Source: UBA920 sp038257015 (GTDB lineage Bacteria > Patescibacteriota > Doudnabacteria > UBA920). Taken from it: 16,175 nt of DNA. The DNA is taken from positions 1-16,175 of the forward strand of contig JBBSJS010000020.1 of assembly GCA_038257015.1 (NCBI GenBank). Reading direction: 5' to 3'. The notes beneath the pieces were generated by a model. That model was not told where the DNA came from and ran no database searches. It saw nothing but the letters and a program-made list of their open reading frames with translations. Both the position numbers and the translations under genes were made by a program. Below are positions 1 through 6,290 of this stretch, in pieces (within the stretch, counting starts at the first letter, position 1; each line of letters starts with the position of its first letter).

Positions 1-167
1 ACCAAATCATTGGTAAAACTGATTTTGATACAGAAAAGTTGTTGGCTAACTTTAAAGCATTTATGGATGCAGTCCACTCTTCAAAACCCCAAACTGTAAA
101 AAAGCAGTTTGTCACAAGTATTGTGATTAATTCAACAATGGGACCTGGTATCAGAGTTAAAGCTTAA
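1..167 (+). CDS. rplA: Ribosomal protein L1, C-terminal end (partial)
   Basis: The window opens inside this frame; the first complete codon is at position 3 and the stop is TAA at 165-167. The visible 54 residues begin QIIGKTDFD and run through LLANFKAFMDAV to a tail containing NSTMGPGIRVKA. This matches the end of bacterial L1, which typically reads IGK.SF...L.EN..A and closes with STMGPG..V. L1 binds 23S rRNA at the mobile stalk of the large subunit and represses its own operon in many bacteria. A strong intrinsic terminator follows within 11 bases, so rplA ends its operon; rplJ and rplL do not follow as they do in many bacteria. The upstream part lies outside the window. Confidence 0.9.
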   Translation, partial: QIIGKTDFDTEKLLANFKAFMDAVHSSKPQTVKKQFVTSIVINSTMGPGIRVKA

Positions 168-177
168 TTCAAATTAT

Positions 178-212
178 AAAAAACCTCCGCTTAAAAAAGT
201 CGGGGGTTTTTT
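178..212 (+). terminator. Intrinsic terminator after rplA
   Basis: The arms AAAAACCTCCG (about 179-189) and CGGGGGTTTTT (201-211) pair with one G-T wobble, and the 3' arm ends in a run of T. It sits 11 bases after the rplA stop and separates rplA from the next gene. Confidence 0.85.
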
Positions 213-226
213 GTTATTTCCAGATA

Positions 227-235
227 TGTTAAAAT
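227..235 (+). promoter_or_regulatory. Candidate extended -10 promoter for the 272-661 gene
   Basis: TGTTAAAAT fits an extended -10 element (TG-n-TAAAAT, five of six to TATAAT). There is no good -35; the expected place falls in the T-run of the rplA terminator. Transcription would start near 242, giving a leader of about 30 nt that carries the Shine-Dalgarno site. Confidence 0.45.
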
Positions 236-271
236 TGCGACAAGAAACCAAAACATTTTTAGAGGAGGAAA

Positions 272-661
272 ATGGCACAATCAAAGTTAAAGAAACGAGG
301 GTCTGGTATAGACTTTCAAATTACTTCAATGAAATACTTAGTTGGGATCGATGCAGTTAAGTTGCATCAAAACCCAGACTTAACGGAAATCAACAATCTA
401 ACAGAAGAACTAGACAAGCACTTGTTAATAATCGCTCCGAAAATTAAACTCAAGTTTTCGGACATTCACCAAGTGTTCCGTACAAGCGCTCTCCTTATTA
501 TACAAAGAAGCATGAGCGCCGCACTGATCACTAATGATGTCATGCCAATAATTGACCAAGAAGCTTACGAAGAAATTCTAGAAGAGTGGTGCTACAACCC
601 AGAACCTCTCGAATTAGAGTATGATAATTTCATGCCGCTTCAGTTCTCTCAAGCTGCCTAA
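272..661 (+). CDS. Unrecognised 129-residue soluble protein
   Basis: I do not recognise this protein. It starts at ATG 272 after the purine-rich site AGAGGAGGAAA, one of the strongest Shine-Dalgarno sequences in the window, and ends with TAA. The N-terminus is basic (MAQSKLKKRGSG); a likely helical middle follows (about 38-90), and the C-terminus is acidic (EAYEEILEEWCYNPEPLELEYD, about 97-118). There is one cysteine (C107), and no signal peptide or membrane segment. Terminators on both sides plus a possible extended -10 box make it a one-gene transcription unit. Strong expression signals argue for a real gene. The function is unknown, and it could be lineage-specific or transferred. Confidence 0.75.
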   Translation: MAQSKLKKRGSGIDFQITSMKYLVGIDAVKLHQNPDLTEINNLTEELDKHLLIIAPKIKLKFSDIHQVFRTSALLIIQRSMSAALITNDVMPIIDQEAYEEILEEWCYNPEPLELEYDNFMPLQFSQAA

Positions 662-683
662 GCTAGAATAGAACTACGTTCAC

Positions 684-715
684 ACCTCTCCTAATCTAAA
701 TCGGAGAGGTTTTTT
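684..715 (+). terminator. Intrinsic terminator after the 272-661 gene
   Basis: A perfect 8-bp stem, ACCTCTCC (684-691) with GGAGAGGT (703-710), closes an 11-nt loop and is followed by a T-run (710-715). It begins 23 bases after the stop codon. Confidence 0.9.
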
Positions 716-770
716 CATTGCCAGTTTTTGTGATAAACTATATGTATTAAGTCCCAATTAAAGTGATTTT

Positions 771-1373
771 ATGATCTTATCCGACAAAGATATCAAGCAA
801 GCTATAAAATCTGGTCGAATTACAATCGATCCGTTATTCCCAAACTGCGTCCAACCAGCTAGTGTGGACCTTCATTTAGGAGCGGACTTTTTAATTTTTC
901 GGACCGACGAACACACATCCATAGACCCCAAACTTCCTTTAGACGACATGATGGAGAAGGTGAGCATCGATGAAAAGCGTCAATTTATTTTGCATCCTGG
1001 TCAATTTGCTTTAGGAATGACATACGAGGTTGTTGGAGTAGGCGACGATATGGTTGGGCGACTTGAAGGGAAATCTAGTCTCGGAAGAGTGGGTTTAATC
1101 ATTCATGCCACTGCCGGTTATTTAGACCCAGGTAATAAGCTCAAGATGACACTTGAACTTCACAACATTGCTAACTTGCCAATCAAACTTTACTACAAAA
1201 TGCCAATTGCACAGCTATCTTTTACACCACTCTCTAGTAAAGCCGAGCAACCTTACGGAAAAACTAAATTAAACAGCAAGTACTACGGAGCGATGAAACC
1301 GCAAGCCTCGCAATTTTACAAAAACTTTACCAAGAATAACGAGTGGATTAAATTTAAATCAAAGAAGAAGTAG
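771..1373 (+). CDS. dcd: dCTP deaminase, possibly bifunctional (dCTP to dUMP)
   Basis: This 200-residue protein of the dCTP deaminase/dUTPase fold removes the amino group of dCTP on the way to dTMP. Visible signatures are QPASVDLHLG (28-37), EGKSSLGRVGL (99-109), HATAGYLDPG (112-121), TLELHN (127-132, with E129 matching the catalytic glutamate) and YG...LNSKYYG near 162-173. HATAG resembles the HxTAG of bifunctional deaminase-dUTPases (Methanocaldococcus, Mycobacterium) rather than HVTAH of E. coli Dcd, so it may yield dUMP directly; this is inferred. An aromatic usually follows DPG, but here it is N122. No Shine-Dalgarno site is visible. It ends TAG, two bases before tmk, and heads a cluster for thymidine nucleotides. 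Confidence 0.9.
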   Translation: MILSDKDIKQAIKSGRITIDPLFPNCVQPASVDLHLGADFLIFRTDEHTSIDPKLPLDDMMEKVSIDEKRQFILHPGQFALGMTYEVVGVGDDMVGRLEGKSSLGRVGLIIHATAGYLDPGNKLKMTLELHNIANLPIKLYYKMPIAQLSFTPLSSKAEQPYGKTKLNSKYYGAMKPQASQFYKNFTKNNEWIKFKSKKK

Positions 1374-1375
1374 AA

Positions 1376-2101
1376 ATGATTAGAAAACTTTTTGGAAAGA
1401 AAACTGAAGAACCTGGTCGAAGCGGAAAGTTTATTGTAATTGATGGTCCCGATGGAACTGGCAAGACTACTCAAATCGAACTACTAGCAAAAACCTTAAG
1501 CGAAACTGGTTACGATGGCGCGGTTTTTGACTTTCCCCAATACAGTACGGCATCAGCAGGACCACTAGAAAAATATCTCGGTGGCGATTATGGTGAAGTT
1601 GGGCCAGAACCCGCTTCCATTTTTTATGCTGTAGACAGGTTTGACGCAAGTTTTAAATTGCGCGAATCACTACATGCTGGCAAAGTTATCTTATCCAATC
1701 GTTACGTAACTTCTAATGCAGGTCATCAAGGTGCAAAAATTGAAGACAAGCAAGAACGTATTAAGTTTTACAAATGGTTAGACCATTTAGAGTACGGAAT
1801 TTTTAATGTACCTAAACCTGATTTAAATATTATTTTGCATATTCCTTCCGAGATGTCATGGGAATTAATTCAAGAACGAGGTCGCACTCAAAACCGCAAG
1901 ACTGACATCCACGAACAAGACCGCCATCACCTTGAAATGGCTGAGCAAGTTTACTTAGAGATCGCTGAACTGTTCCCTAATACCAGATTGATTGAGTGCG
2001 TTGAGGATGGCAGATTACTGGCCCCAATAGAAATCCACACTAAGATTTGGGAATTAGTTCGTCGTATAACTCTTAAGGATTTTCCGCCACATCACTCGTA
2101 A
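1376..2101 (+). CDS. tmk: Thymidylate kinase (dTMP kinase)
   Basis: A 241-residue kinase that converts dTMP to dTDP with ATP. The P-loop is GPDGTGKTT (24-32), followed by the FDFPQY substrate strand (51-56), DRFDAS (87-92, matching the family's DRxxxS), NRYVTSN (108-114) in the position of the usual DRY, and a basic lid QERGRTQNRK (166-175). NRY instead of DRY is the one departure from the bacterial consensus. The N-terminus has an extra basic stretch (1-18) before the first strand. The start at 1376 is two bases after the dcd stop and has only a weak purine tract, which suggests translation coupled to dcd. It is somewhat longer than typical bacterial Tmk (about 210). A related deoxynucleoside monophosphate kinase is the alternative, but the neighbouring dcd and thyA favour dTMP. 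Confidence 0.88.
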   Translation: MIRKLFGKKTEEPGRSGKFIVIDGPDGTGKTTQIELLAKTLSETGYDGAVFDFPQYSTASAGPLEKYLGGDYGEVGPEPASIFYAVDRFDASFKLRESLHAGKVILSNRYVTSNAGHQGAKIEDKQERIKFYKWLDHLEYGIFNVPKPDLNIILHIPSEMSWELIQERGRTQNRKTDIHEQDRHHLEMAEQVYLEIAELFPNTRLIECVEDGRLLAPIEIHTKIWELVRRITLKDFPPHHS

Positions 2102-2108
2102 ATAACCA

Positions 2109-2137
2109 TTGACATTACCATTAACTTCTTTTAAGCT
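2109..2137 (+). promoter_or_regulatory. Candidate promoter for thyA-folA
   Basis: TTGACA (2109-2114), a 17-nt spacer and TAAGCT (2132-2137; only three of six to TATAAT). The predicted start near 2144 gives a 30-nt leader with the thyA Shine-Dalgarno site. An 8-bp inverted repeat, TTTAAGCT (2130-2137) and AGCTTAAA (2154-2161), and the palindrome CTTAGCTAAG (2136-2145) overlap the -10 and the start, so an operator is possible. Confidence 0.5.
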
Positions 2138-2173
2138 TAGCTAAGTAAATTTGAGCTTAAATTGGAGGAAAAT

Positions 2174-3145
2174 ATGCAAAATTACTTAGATGCGTTGAAA
2201 AACTGCTATGAAAATGGGGTTGATATTCATGACGATCGTACAGGCGTAGGTCGCCGTAAGATTTTTGGTCAACAGTTGCGCTGGGATCTTAGCAAAGGCT
2301 TGCCGGTAATGACTACAAAAAAGGTTAACCTACCGTTTGTCATTCACGAACTGTTATGGCTACTTTCTGGTAGCACTAACATCGAATTGTTGGTAAAAAA
2401 TGGTGTTCCAATTTGGACTGAGTGGCCTTTTGCTGCTTGGCTCAAAGCGGTAGGACGAGAGAATGAATTCCCTCGCTACACTGATGACAAAATGGATTTC
2501 AGTCCTGAGTGGAAGAAAGAAATCACCGAGTTTACCGCAAAGATTTTGGCTGACCCTGAGTTTGCCAAACAGTGGGGTGAGCTAGGACCGACTTACAGTC
2601 ATCAGTGGAGAAATTACAATGCCACTAAAAATGACGATGGTTCATACAACCTCGACGGTAAAGACCAGATCAAGCAAGCACAAGAACTTCTCCGTACGAA
2701 TCCCAACAGTACCCGCATAATTGTGGATGCTTGGAATGCGATAGAAGCAACTCAAGTTGCCCTTCCACCGTGCCATATGTTGTTTCAGTTCAACTCATTC
2801 GTCGACGAGACGGGGGAGCGGAATCTGGTTACCAACATGCGAATGAGAAGTGCTGATGCTTTCTTGGGAGTGCCTTTTAATATCACTTCATATGCCATCC
2901 TGTCACACATGATGGCACAGACGACTGGTCACAAAGCGCATGAGTTAATCATTGACTTCAATGATTTTCACATCTACTTGAACCAGTTTGATGCTGTGGA
3001 AACGCAATTGGCAAGAACTCCAAAAGCACTACCGCAAATCAAACTTAACCCAAATGTCAGAGACATTCTGGATTTCAAGTTCGAGGACATCGAAGTTATT
3101 AACTACGAGCACGATCCTTACATCAAGGCTCCGGTGGCTGTTTAG
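2174..3145 (+). CDS. thyA: Thymidylate synthase (ThyA type)
   Basis: This 323-residue folate-dependent enzyme methylates dUMP to dTMP using methylene-tetrahydrofolate and releases dihydrofolate. It shows DRTG (21-24), LPVMTTKKV (43-51), the catalytic cysteine C200 in ALPPCHMLFQF, the phosphate arginine in NSTRIIVDAWN (R181), RSADAFLGVPFNI (225-237) and DFHIYLNQ (264-271, where the family usually has NH at the end). An insertion at roughly 95-165 makes it the long, Lactobacillus-like form. ATG 2174 is chosen over the in-frame TTG at 2162 because that TTG lies inside the TTGGAGG Shine-Dalgarno site, which sits 5 nt before ATG 2174. The TAG stop overlaps the folA ribosome-binding site, so the two are co-translated. 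Confidence 0.96.
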   Translation: MQNYLDALKNCYENGVDIHDDRTGVGRRKIFGQQLRWDLSKGLPVMTTKKVNLPFVIHELLWLLSGSTNIELLVKNGVPIWTEWPFAAWLKAVGRENEFPRYTDDKMDFSPEWKKEITEFTAKILADPEFAKQWGELGPTYSHQWRNYNATKNDDGSYNLDGKDQIKQAQELLRTNPNSTRIIVDAWNAIEATQVALPPCHMLFQFNSFVDETGERNLVTNMRMRSADAFLGVPFNITSYAILSHMMAQTTGHKAHELIIDFNDFHIYLNQFDAVETQLARTPKALPQIKLNPNVRDILDFKFEDIEVINYEHDPYIKAPVAV

Positions 3146-3157
3146 GAGGAAACTACT

Positions 3158-3730
3158 ATGTTAATACCAATCGCAGCAGTCGCAACAAATGGAGTAATCG
3201 GCAAGGATAACGCGATGCCGTGGGATACAGCAGAAAACCAAGCCATGGTCCAAGAGGACCTGGCAAGGTTTAAAGCTTTGACCAAAGGTCATCCCATTGT
3301 CATGGGACTTAATACCTTCTTGTCTATTCTGAAACGAATGGAGGAGTTCACCGGAAAAGCTAAAATGCTGCCCGGTAGAACTCACTTCGTTTTGTCCAGC
3401 AAATCAATTCCCGAATTAAAAGAGTTGATTTGCTCTCAGTTCCCTACATTTGAATGGGAAGCATCTCTGGCGAAATTAATCTTCTCTAAAAGCGCTGGCG
3501 CTGCTACACAGCGTGCTGAAAGTTTGGACGAAGAAGTTTATATAATAGGTGGTACCAGAGTGTACGGTGATATCATACCATTCGCAAGCAAAATGGAAAT
3601 CACTGAAATTGACGGTGAATTTGAAGGCGATGCATTCTTTCCCAACATAGATGAAAATATATGGAAAAGAGAAGTGCTGCCGGAAAATGAACGTCAAGGT
3701 TACCGTTTCGTAACATATTATCGCAGATAA
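3158..3730 (+). CDS. folA: Dihydrofolate reductase
   Basis: A 190-residue enzyme that reduces dihydrofolate with NADPH, regenerating the cofactor that ThyA oxidises. Key features are AAVATNGVIGKDNAMPW (6-22), the acidic active-site residue in EDLARFKALT (33-42), GHPIVMG (44-50), LPGRTHFVLSS (71-81), the nucleotide loop YIIGGTRVY (128-136) and ITEIDGEFEGDAFFP (148-162). It is about 30 residues longer than E. coli FolA, with inserts near 58-70 and 95-122. MPW replaces the more common LPW. A Shine-Dalgarno site, AGGAGG, is built into the thyA stop codon 8 nt before ATG. It is the last gene of the thymidine cluster and is followed by a terminator. Confidence 0.95.
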   Translation: MLIPIAAVATNGVIGKDNAMPWDTAENQAMVQEDLARFKALTKGHPIVMGLNTFLSILKRMEEFTGKAKMLPGRTHFVLSSKSIPELKELICSQFPTFEWEASLAKLIFSKSAGAATQRAESLDEEVYIIGGTRVYGDIIPFASKMEITEIDGEFEGDAFFPNIDENIWKREVLPENERQGYRFVTYYRR

Positions 3731-3752
3731 TTTTTTTGCGAGAGCACAGTTC

Positions 3753-3788
3753 ACAGCTTAGAGTTAATCACTTTAAGCTGTTTTTTTA
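3753..3788 (+). terminator. Intrinsic terminator after folA
   Basis: ACAGCTTA (3753-3760) pairs perfectly with TAAGCTGT (3774-3781) around a 13-nt loop, followed by seven T (3781-3787). It ends the thyA-folA transcript just upstream of the prfB promoter. Confidence 0.9.
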
Positions 3789-3803
3789 TAGTAAAAATTA
3801 AGT

Positions 3804-3809
3804 TATAAT
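3804..3809 (+). promoter_or_regulatory. TATAAT box giving a leaderless prfB transcript
   Basis: A perfect TATAAT ends 7 nt before the prfB ATG, so transcription should begin at or within a base of the start codon. No ribosome-binding site is present. The only candidate -35 position is the T-run of the preceding terminator. Confidence 0.65.
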
Positions 3810-3816
3810 TAGATTT

Positions 3817-4908
3817 ATGAATGAACTACTTAAAAACTTAGATGAGCTCTCCGAAAAAGTTTCTAATTTGCTTAAGTATCTTAACCTCGAACAGAAAAAG
3901 CAAAAAATGTTGGAGTATGAAGAAGCAATGCAATCGGAAAGTTTTTGGCACGATTCAGAAACCGCTCAAAAAACTACTCAAGATTACAATACTATAAAAT
4001 CGTTCTTAGAGTTTTGGGATAACATTGAAGCTAAATTACTTGAACTGAGAGAACTGGTTAAGGGCAACACTGATACTGATGAAGAAACTCGAAGTTATTT
4101 AGAGGAACAAGTCGCGGAATTGGATAAACAGTTTTACGACAACAGACTAATTGTCTTACTATCCAAACAATATGACGACCATGACGCGATTTTTTCAATT
4201 CACGCCGGAGCTGGTGGAACCGATGCGCAAGATTGGGTCGAAATATTACTTCGTCAAACCATGCGTTACTGTGAAAAGAAAGGCTTAAAAACTGAAGTTG
4301 TGGATATCAGTAAAGGTGGGGAAGCGGGAATTAAATCTGTGACAGTACAAGTTCACGGACCGTTTGCTTATGGGTTGTTGAAAAGCGAAGCCGGTGTTCA
4401 TCGCTTAGTTCGCCAAAGCCCTTTTAACCCTGCCCATACAAGAGAAACTTCATTTGCACTTCTAGAACTTCTACCTCAACTGGAAGAAAAAGAAGCTGTC
4501 ACTTTTGACCCCAAAGATTTAGAAATTGAAGCCACAACTTCTTCTGGACACGGAGGCCAAAGTGTTAATACTACTTATTCTGCTATTAGAATCACTCACA
4601 AGCCAACTGGGTTAAAAGTTAGTATTCAAAATGAACGCAGTCAACATCAGAACAAAGAACTAGCATTAAAAATCTTGCGTGCCCGAGTGCAAGCTTTTGA
4701 AGATGAAAAGTTGGCCGAAGAAAAAAAAGAACTACGGGGAGAGTTTAAATCGGCTGAATGGGGAAATCAAATTCGCAGTTACGTTTTACACCCTTACAAA
4801 CTAGTAAAAGACCACCGCACCGACTACGAAGAAACTGATCCTGATAAAGTATTGGATGGAAAACTGGATGATTTTGTTGAAAAATATTTAGAAAGCCAAG
4901 TTAAATAA
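3817..4908 (+). CDS. prfB: Peptide chain release factor 2
   Basis: This 363-residue class I release factor decodes UAA and UGA stops. The SPF anticodon-like tripeptide that selects UGA/UAA is at 201-203 in RQSPFNPAHTRETSF, and the catalytic GGQ is at 246-248 in SSGHGGQSVNTTYSAIRITH. The family usually has SGAGGQHVNKTDSA there, so H245, S249 and T252 are unusual around the active site. The coiled N-terminal domain occupies about 1-120. There is no programmed frameshift: the frame is open throughout, unlike many bacterial prfB genes that regulate themselves through an early UGA. It is a single-gene unit between two terminators with a leaderless promoter. Its presence argues against UGA recoding as in Gracilibacteria. 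Confidence 0.95.
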   Translation: MNELLKNLDELSEKVSNLLKYLNLEQKKQKMLEYEEAMQSESFWHDSETAQKTTQDYNTIKSFLEFWDNIEAKLLELRELVKGNTDTDEETRSYLEEQVAELDKQFYDNRLIVLLSKQYDDHDAIFSIHAGAGGTDAQDWVEILLRQTMRYCEKKGLKTEVVDISKGGEAGIKSVTVQVHGPFAYGLLKSEAGVHRLVRQSPFNPAHTRETSFALLELLPQLEEKEAVTFDPKDLEIEATTSSGHGGQSVNTTYSAIRITHKPTGLKVSIQNERSQHQNKELALKILRARVQAFEDEKLAEEKKELRGEFKSAEWGNQIRSYVLHPYKLVKDHRTDYEETDPDKVLDGKLDDFVEKYLESQVK

Positions 4909-4912
4909 AATT

Positions 4913-4942
4913 AAAAGACGCTGTAAAGGCACAGCGTCTTTT
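4913..4942. terminator. Bidirectional terminator between prfB and a convergent gene
   Basis: A perfect 12-bp stem, AAAAGACGCTGT (4913-4924) with ACAGCGTCTTTT (4931-4942), has a 6-nt loop. T-rich tails exist on both strands, so it serves prfB on plus and the 4969-5418 gene on minus. Confidence 0.93.
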
Positions 4943-4968
4943 ATATTAAATCTATTTTGTGGTTACCG

Positions 4969-5418
4969 TTACATCACGGCGGAGCTGGTCAAGCAGACAC
5001 CTTTATAGGTGGGGCGAAACTGGCGTGGCTTCCCAATTGTATCGGTTATCATCTTTCGTTCTCTCTTATAGCGCGGCATTGGCATTGCCACGGTATTCGG
5101 GAATTGATCGAAAAATTCCAACTTCGAAACCATTGGTCCGATCAGGATGATTTTTGTCTGACGGTTTATTAATGAACCTTCAAACCATTCCAGATCGCAG
5201 TCAGTAGATTGCACGCTGACGACAATGTCGTTTTCGTCAACCTTGATGAGTTCGTTGTAGAAGCATTCTGCTGAGCAAAACTCTTGCACAACATTTACAC
5301 CATACAAATTTGACAGTAGTTCCGAAAGGAAAAGCCCTAACAGACTTTTGCTTTCATGGATATTAACTGGGTTGTTTTTTACACAACTTGTCCCAGAAAT
5401 TAAATAGATTCGTTTCAT
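4969..5418 (-). CDS. Unrecognised 149-residue protein with strong expression signals
   Basis: I do not recognise this protein. It has a hydrophobic opening strand (MKRIYLISGTS), a helical stretch (about 22-40), then NDIVVSVQSTDC and RQTKIILIGPMVS, which look like alternating strands and helices of a small alpha/beta fold, and a basic C-terminal part (PRYKRERKMITD, KPRQFRPTYKG). Cysteines are at about 12, 48, 52, 74 and 142. There is no signal peptide or membrane segment. Transcription signals are excellent: a TTGACA-17-TATAAA promoter, a leader of about 95 nt with several hairpins, AGGAGG 7 nt before ATG 5418, and a terminator shared with prfB. It is divergent from ftsE. With such signals it is very likely real; the function is unknown. 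Confidence 0.8.
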   Translation of the reverse strand: MKRIYLISGTSCVKNNPVNIHESKSLLGLFLSELLSNLYGVNVVQEFCSAECFYNELIKVDENDIVVSVQSTDCDLEWFEGSLINRQTKIILIGPMVSKLEFFDQFPNTVAMPMPRYKRERKMITDTIGKPRQFRPTYKGVCLTSSAVM

Positions 5419-5513
5419 GTGTTTTCCTCCTGAAAACTGTTACTGGAAAACGCCAGCACGGTCTGAAGGCCTATCCTTCAAAAACATAAAAGCTGTCTAA
5501 AACCAGCTTTATT
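5419..5513 (-). promoter_or_regulatory. Structured 5' leader of the 149-residue gene
   Basis: Read on the minus strand, the predicted leader holds four consecutive hairpins: AAAGCTG/CAGCTTT (5510-5489), TGAAGG/CCTTCA (5480-5464), CTGG/CCAG (5456-5443) and GTTTTC-AGGAG-GAAAAC (5437-5421). The last one displays the Shine-Dalgarno site AGGAGG in and beside its loop. A 15-codon open frame from ATG 5487 to TAA 5440 overlaps the second and third hairpins. Regulation by leader structure or a leader peptide is an inference. Confidence 0.4.
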
Positions 5514-5519
5514 GATTAA

Positions 5520-5548
5520 TTTATAGCACATTTGGTGTGGGTTGTCAA
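5520..5548 (-). promoter_or_regulatory. Sigma-70-type promoter for the 149-residue gene
   Basis: On the minus strand, consensus TTGACA (5548-5543) is followed by an exact 17-nt spacer and TATAAA (5525-5520). The predicted start is near 5513. It is the best-matching promoter in the window. Confidence 0.8.
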
Positions 5549-5563
5549 AGTGCGACCAACCAC

Positions 5564-5581
5564 TGCAGTTTCTGAACTGCA
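5564..5581. repeat. Inverted repeat between divergent promoters
   Basis: TGCAGTT and AACTGCA are perfect 7-bp arms around TCTG. The repeat lies between the minus-strand TTGACA (5543-5548) and the ftsE -10 box (5598), over the place where the ftsE -35 would be. It may be an operator; no T-run follows, so it is not a terminator. Confidence 0.4.
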
Positions 5582-5594
5582 ATTGTGAAGTTTG

Positions 5595-5603
5595 TGGTAT
5601 AAT
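5595..5603 (+). promoter_or_regulatory. Extended -10 box giving a leaderless ftsEX transcript
   Basis: TGGTATAAT is a perfect extended -10 (TG-n-TATAAT). It ends 7 nt before the ftsE ATG, exactly as at prfB, so the mRNA should start at the start codon. No good -35 and no Shine-Dalgarno site are visible. Confidence 0.7.
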
Positions 5604-5610
5604 TTAGTTA

Positions 5611-6288
5611 ATGATCAAGTTCGAAAATGTAACAAAATACTACGCGAATACTAAAGCCTTAAACAATGTTAATCTTCTGATTAATCCAGGGGAGTTTATT
5701 TCATTGGTGGGAATGAGCGGAGCAGGAAAGTCCACCTTAATAAAACTGTTGATTGGCGAAGAGTCTTTGGATGAGGGTCGTATCATGATTGATGACATCG
5801 ATATGACAAAAATCAAGAAAGTTGATTTGCCTTATTTGCGTCGCAAAATTGGTATTGTTTTTCAAGACATCAAGCTACTACCGCGGCGTACAGCTTTTGA
5901 GAATGTTGCTTTTGCTATGGAGGTGTCAGGCCACCGCAAAGATCAAATTAACCGTGATGTGCCAAAAATTCTCGACCTAGTTGGGTTACTTCACAAAAAA
6001 AATAACTTTCCACACGAAATGTCCGGTGGCGAAAAGCAAAGAATCGCCATTGCCAGAAGCCTAGCTCACCGTCCAGTTTTATTATTAGCAGACGAGCCTA
6101 CAGGAAACCTAGATGAGGTTAATGCCAATGAAGTTATTGACTTGCTTCTCAAAATTAACAGTTTAGGAACTACAGTAATCCTGGCAACTCATGCATCTGA
6201 CATCGTCAATAAATTAAGGAAGCGTGTAATCACCATAGAAGGTGGTCAGGTGGTTGTCGATCAAGAAGAAGGTAAGTACCAACTTTAA
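5611..6288 (+). CDS. ftsE: Cell division ATP-binding protein FtsE
   Basis: A 225-residue ABC ATPase that pairs with FtsX at the division site and drives activation of peptidoglycan hydrolases. It shows Walker A GMSGAGKST (34-42), the Q-loop glutamine Q85 in GIVFQDIKLLPRRT, the signature MSGGEKQRIAIAR (137-149), Walker B VLLLADEPTGNLD (156-168) and the switch histidine H194 in ATHASDIV. The sequence DIKLLPRRTAFENVAFAMEV is typical of FtsE rather than of general lipoprotein exporters. The size matches the family. ftsX follows after two bases, and the pair form a leaderless operon divergent from an unknown gene. Confidence 0.95.
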   Translation: MIKFENVTKYYANTKALNNVNLLINPGEFISLVGMSGAGKSTLIKLLIGEESLDEGRIMIDDIDMTKIKKVDLPYLRRKIGIVFQDIKLLPRRTAFENVAFAMEVSGHRKDQINRDVPKILDLVGLLHKKNNFPHEMSGGEKQRIAIARSLAHRPVLLLADEPTGNLDEVNANEVIDLLLKINSLGTTVILATHASDIVNKLRKRVITIEGGQVVVDQEEGKYQL

Positions 6289-6290
6289 AT

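Noticed and set aside
2162..2173. A TTG start for thyA four codons upstream
   Set aside because: It lies within the TTGGAGG Shine-Dalgarno site; ATG 2174 has ideal spacing.
3817..3900. A programmed +1 frameshift in prfB
   Set aside because: The frame is continuous from the start through the N-terminal domain with no internal TGA.
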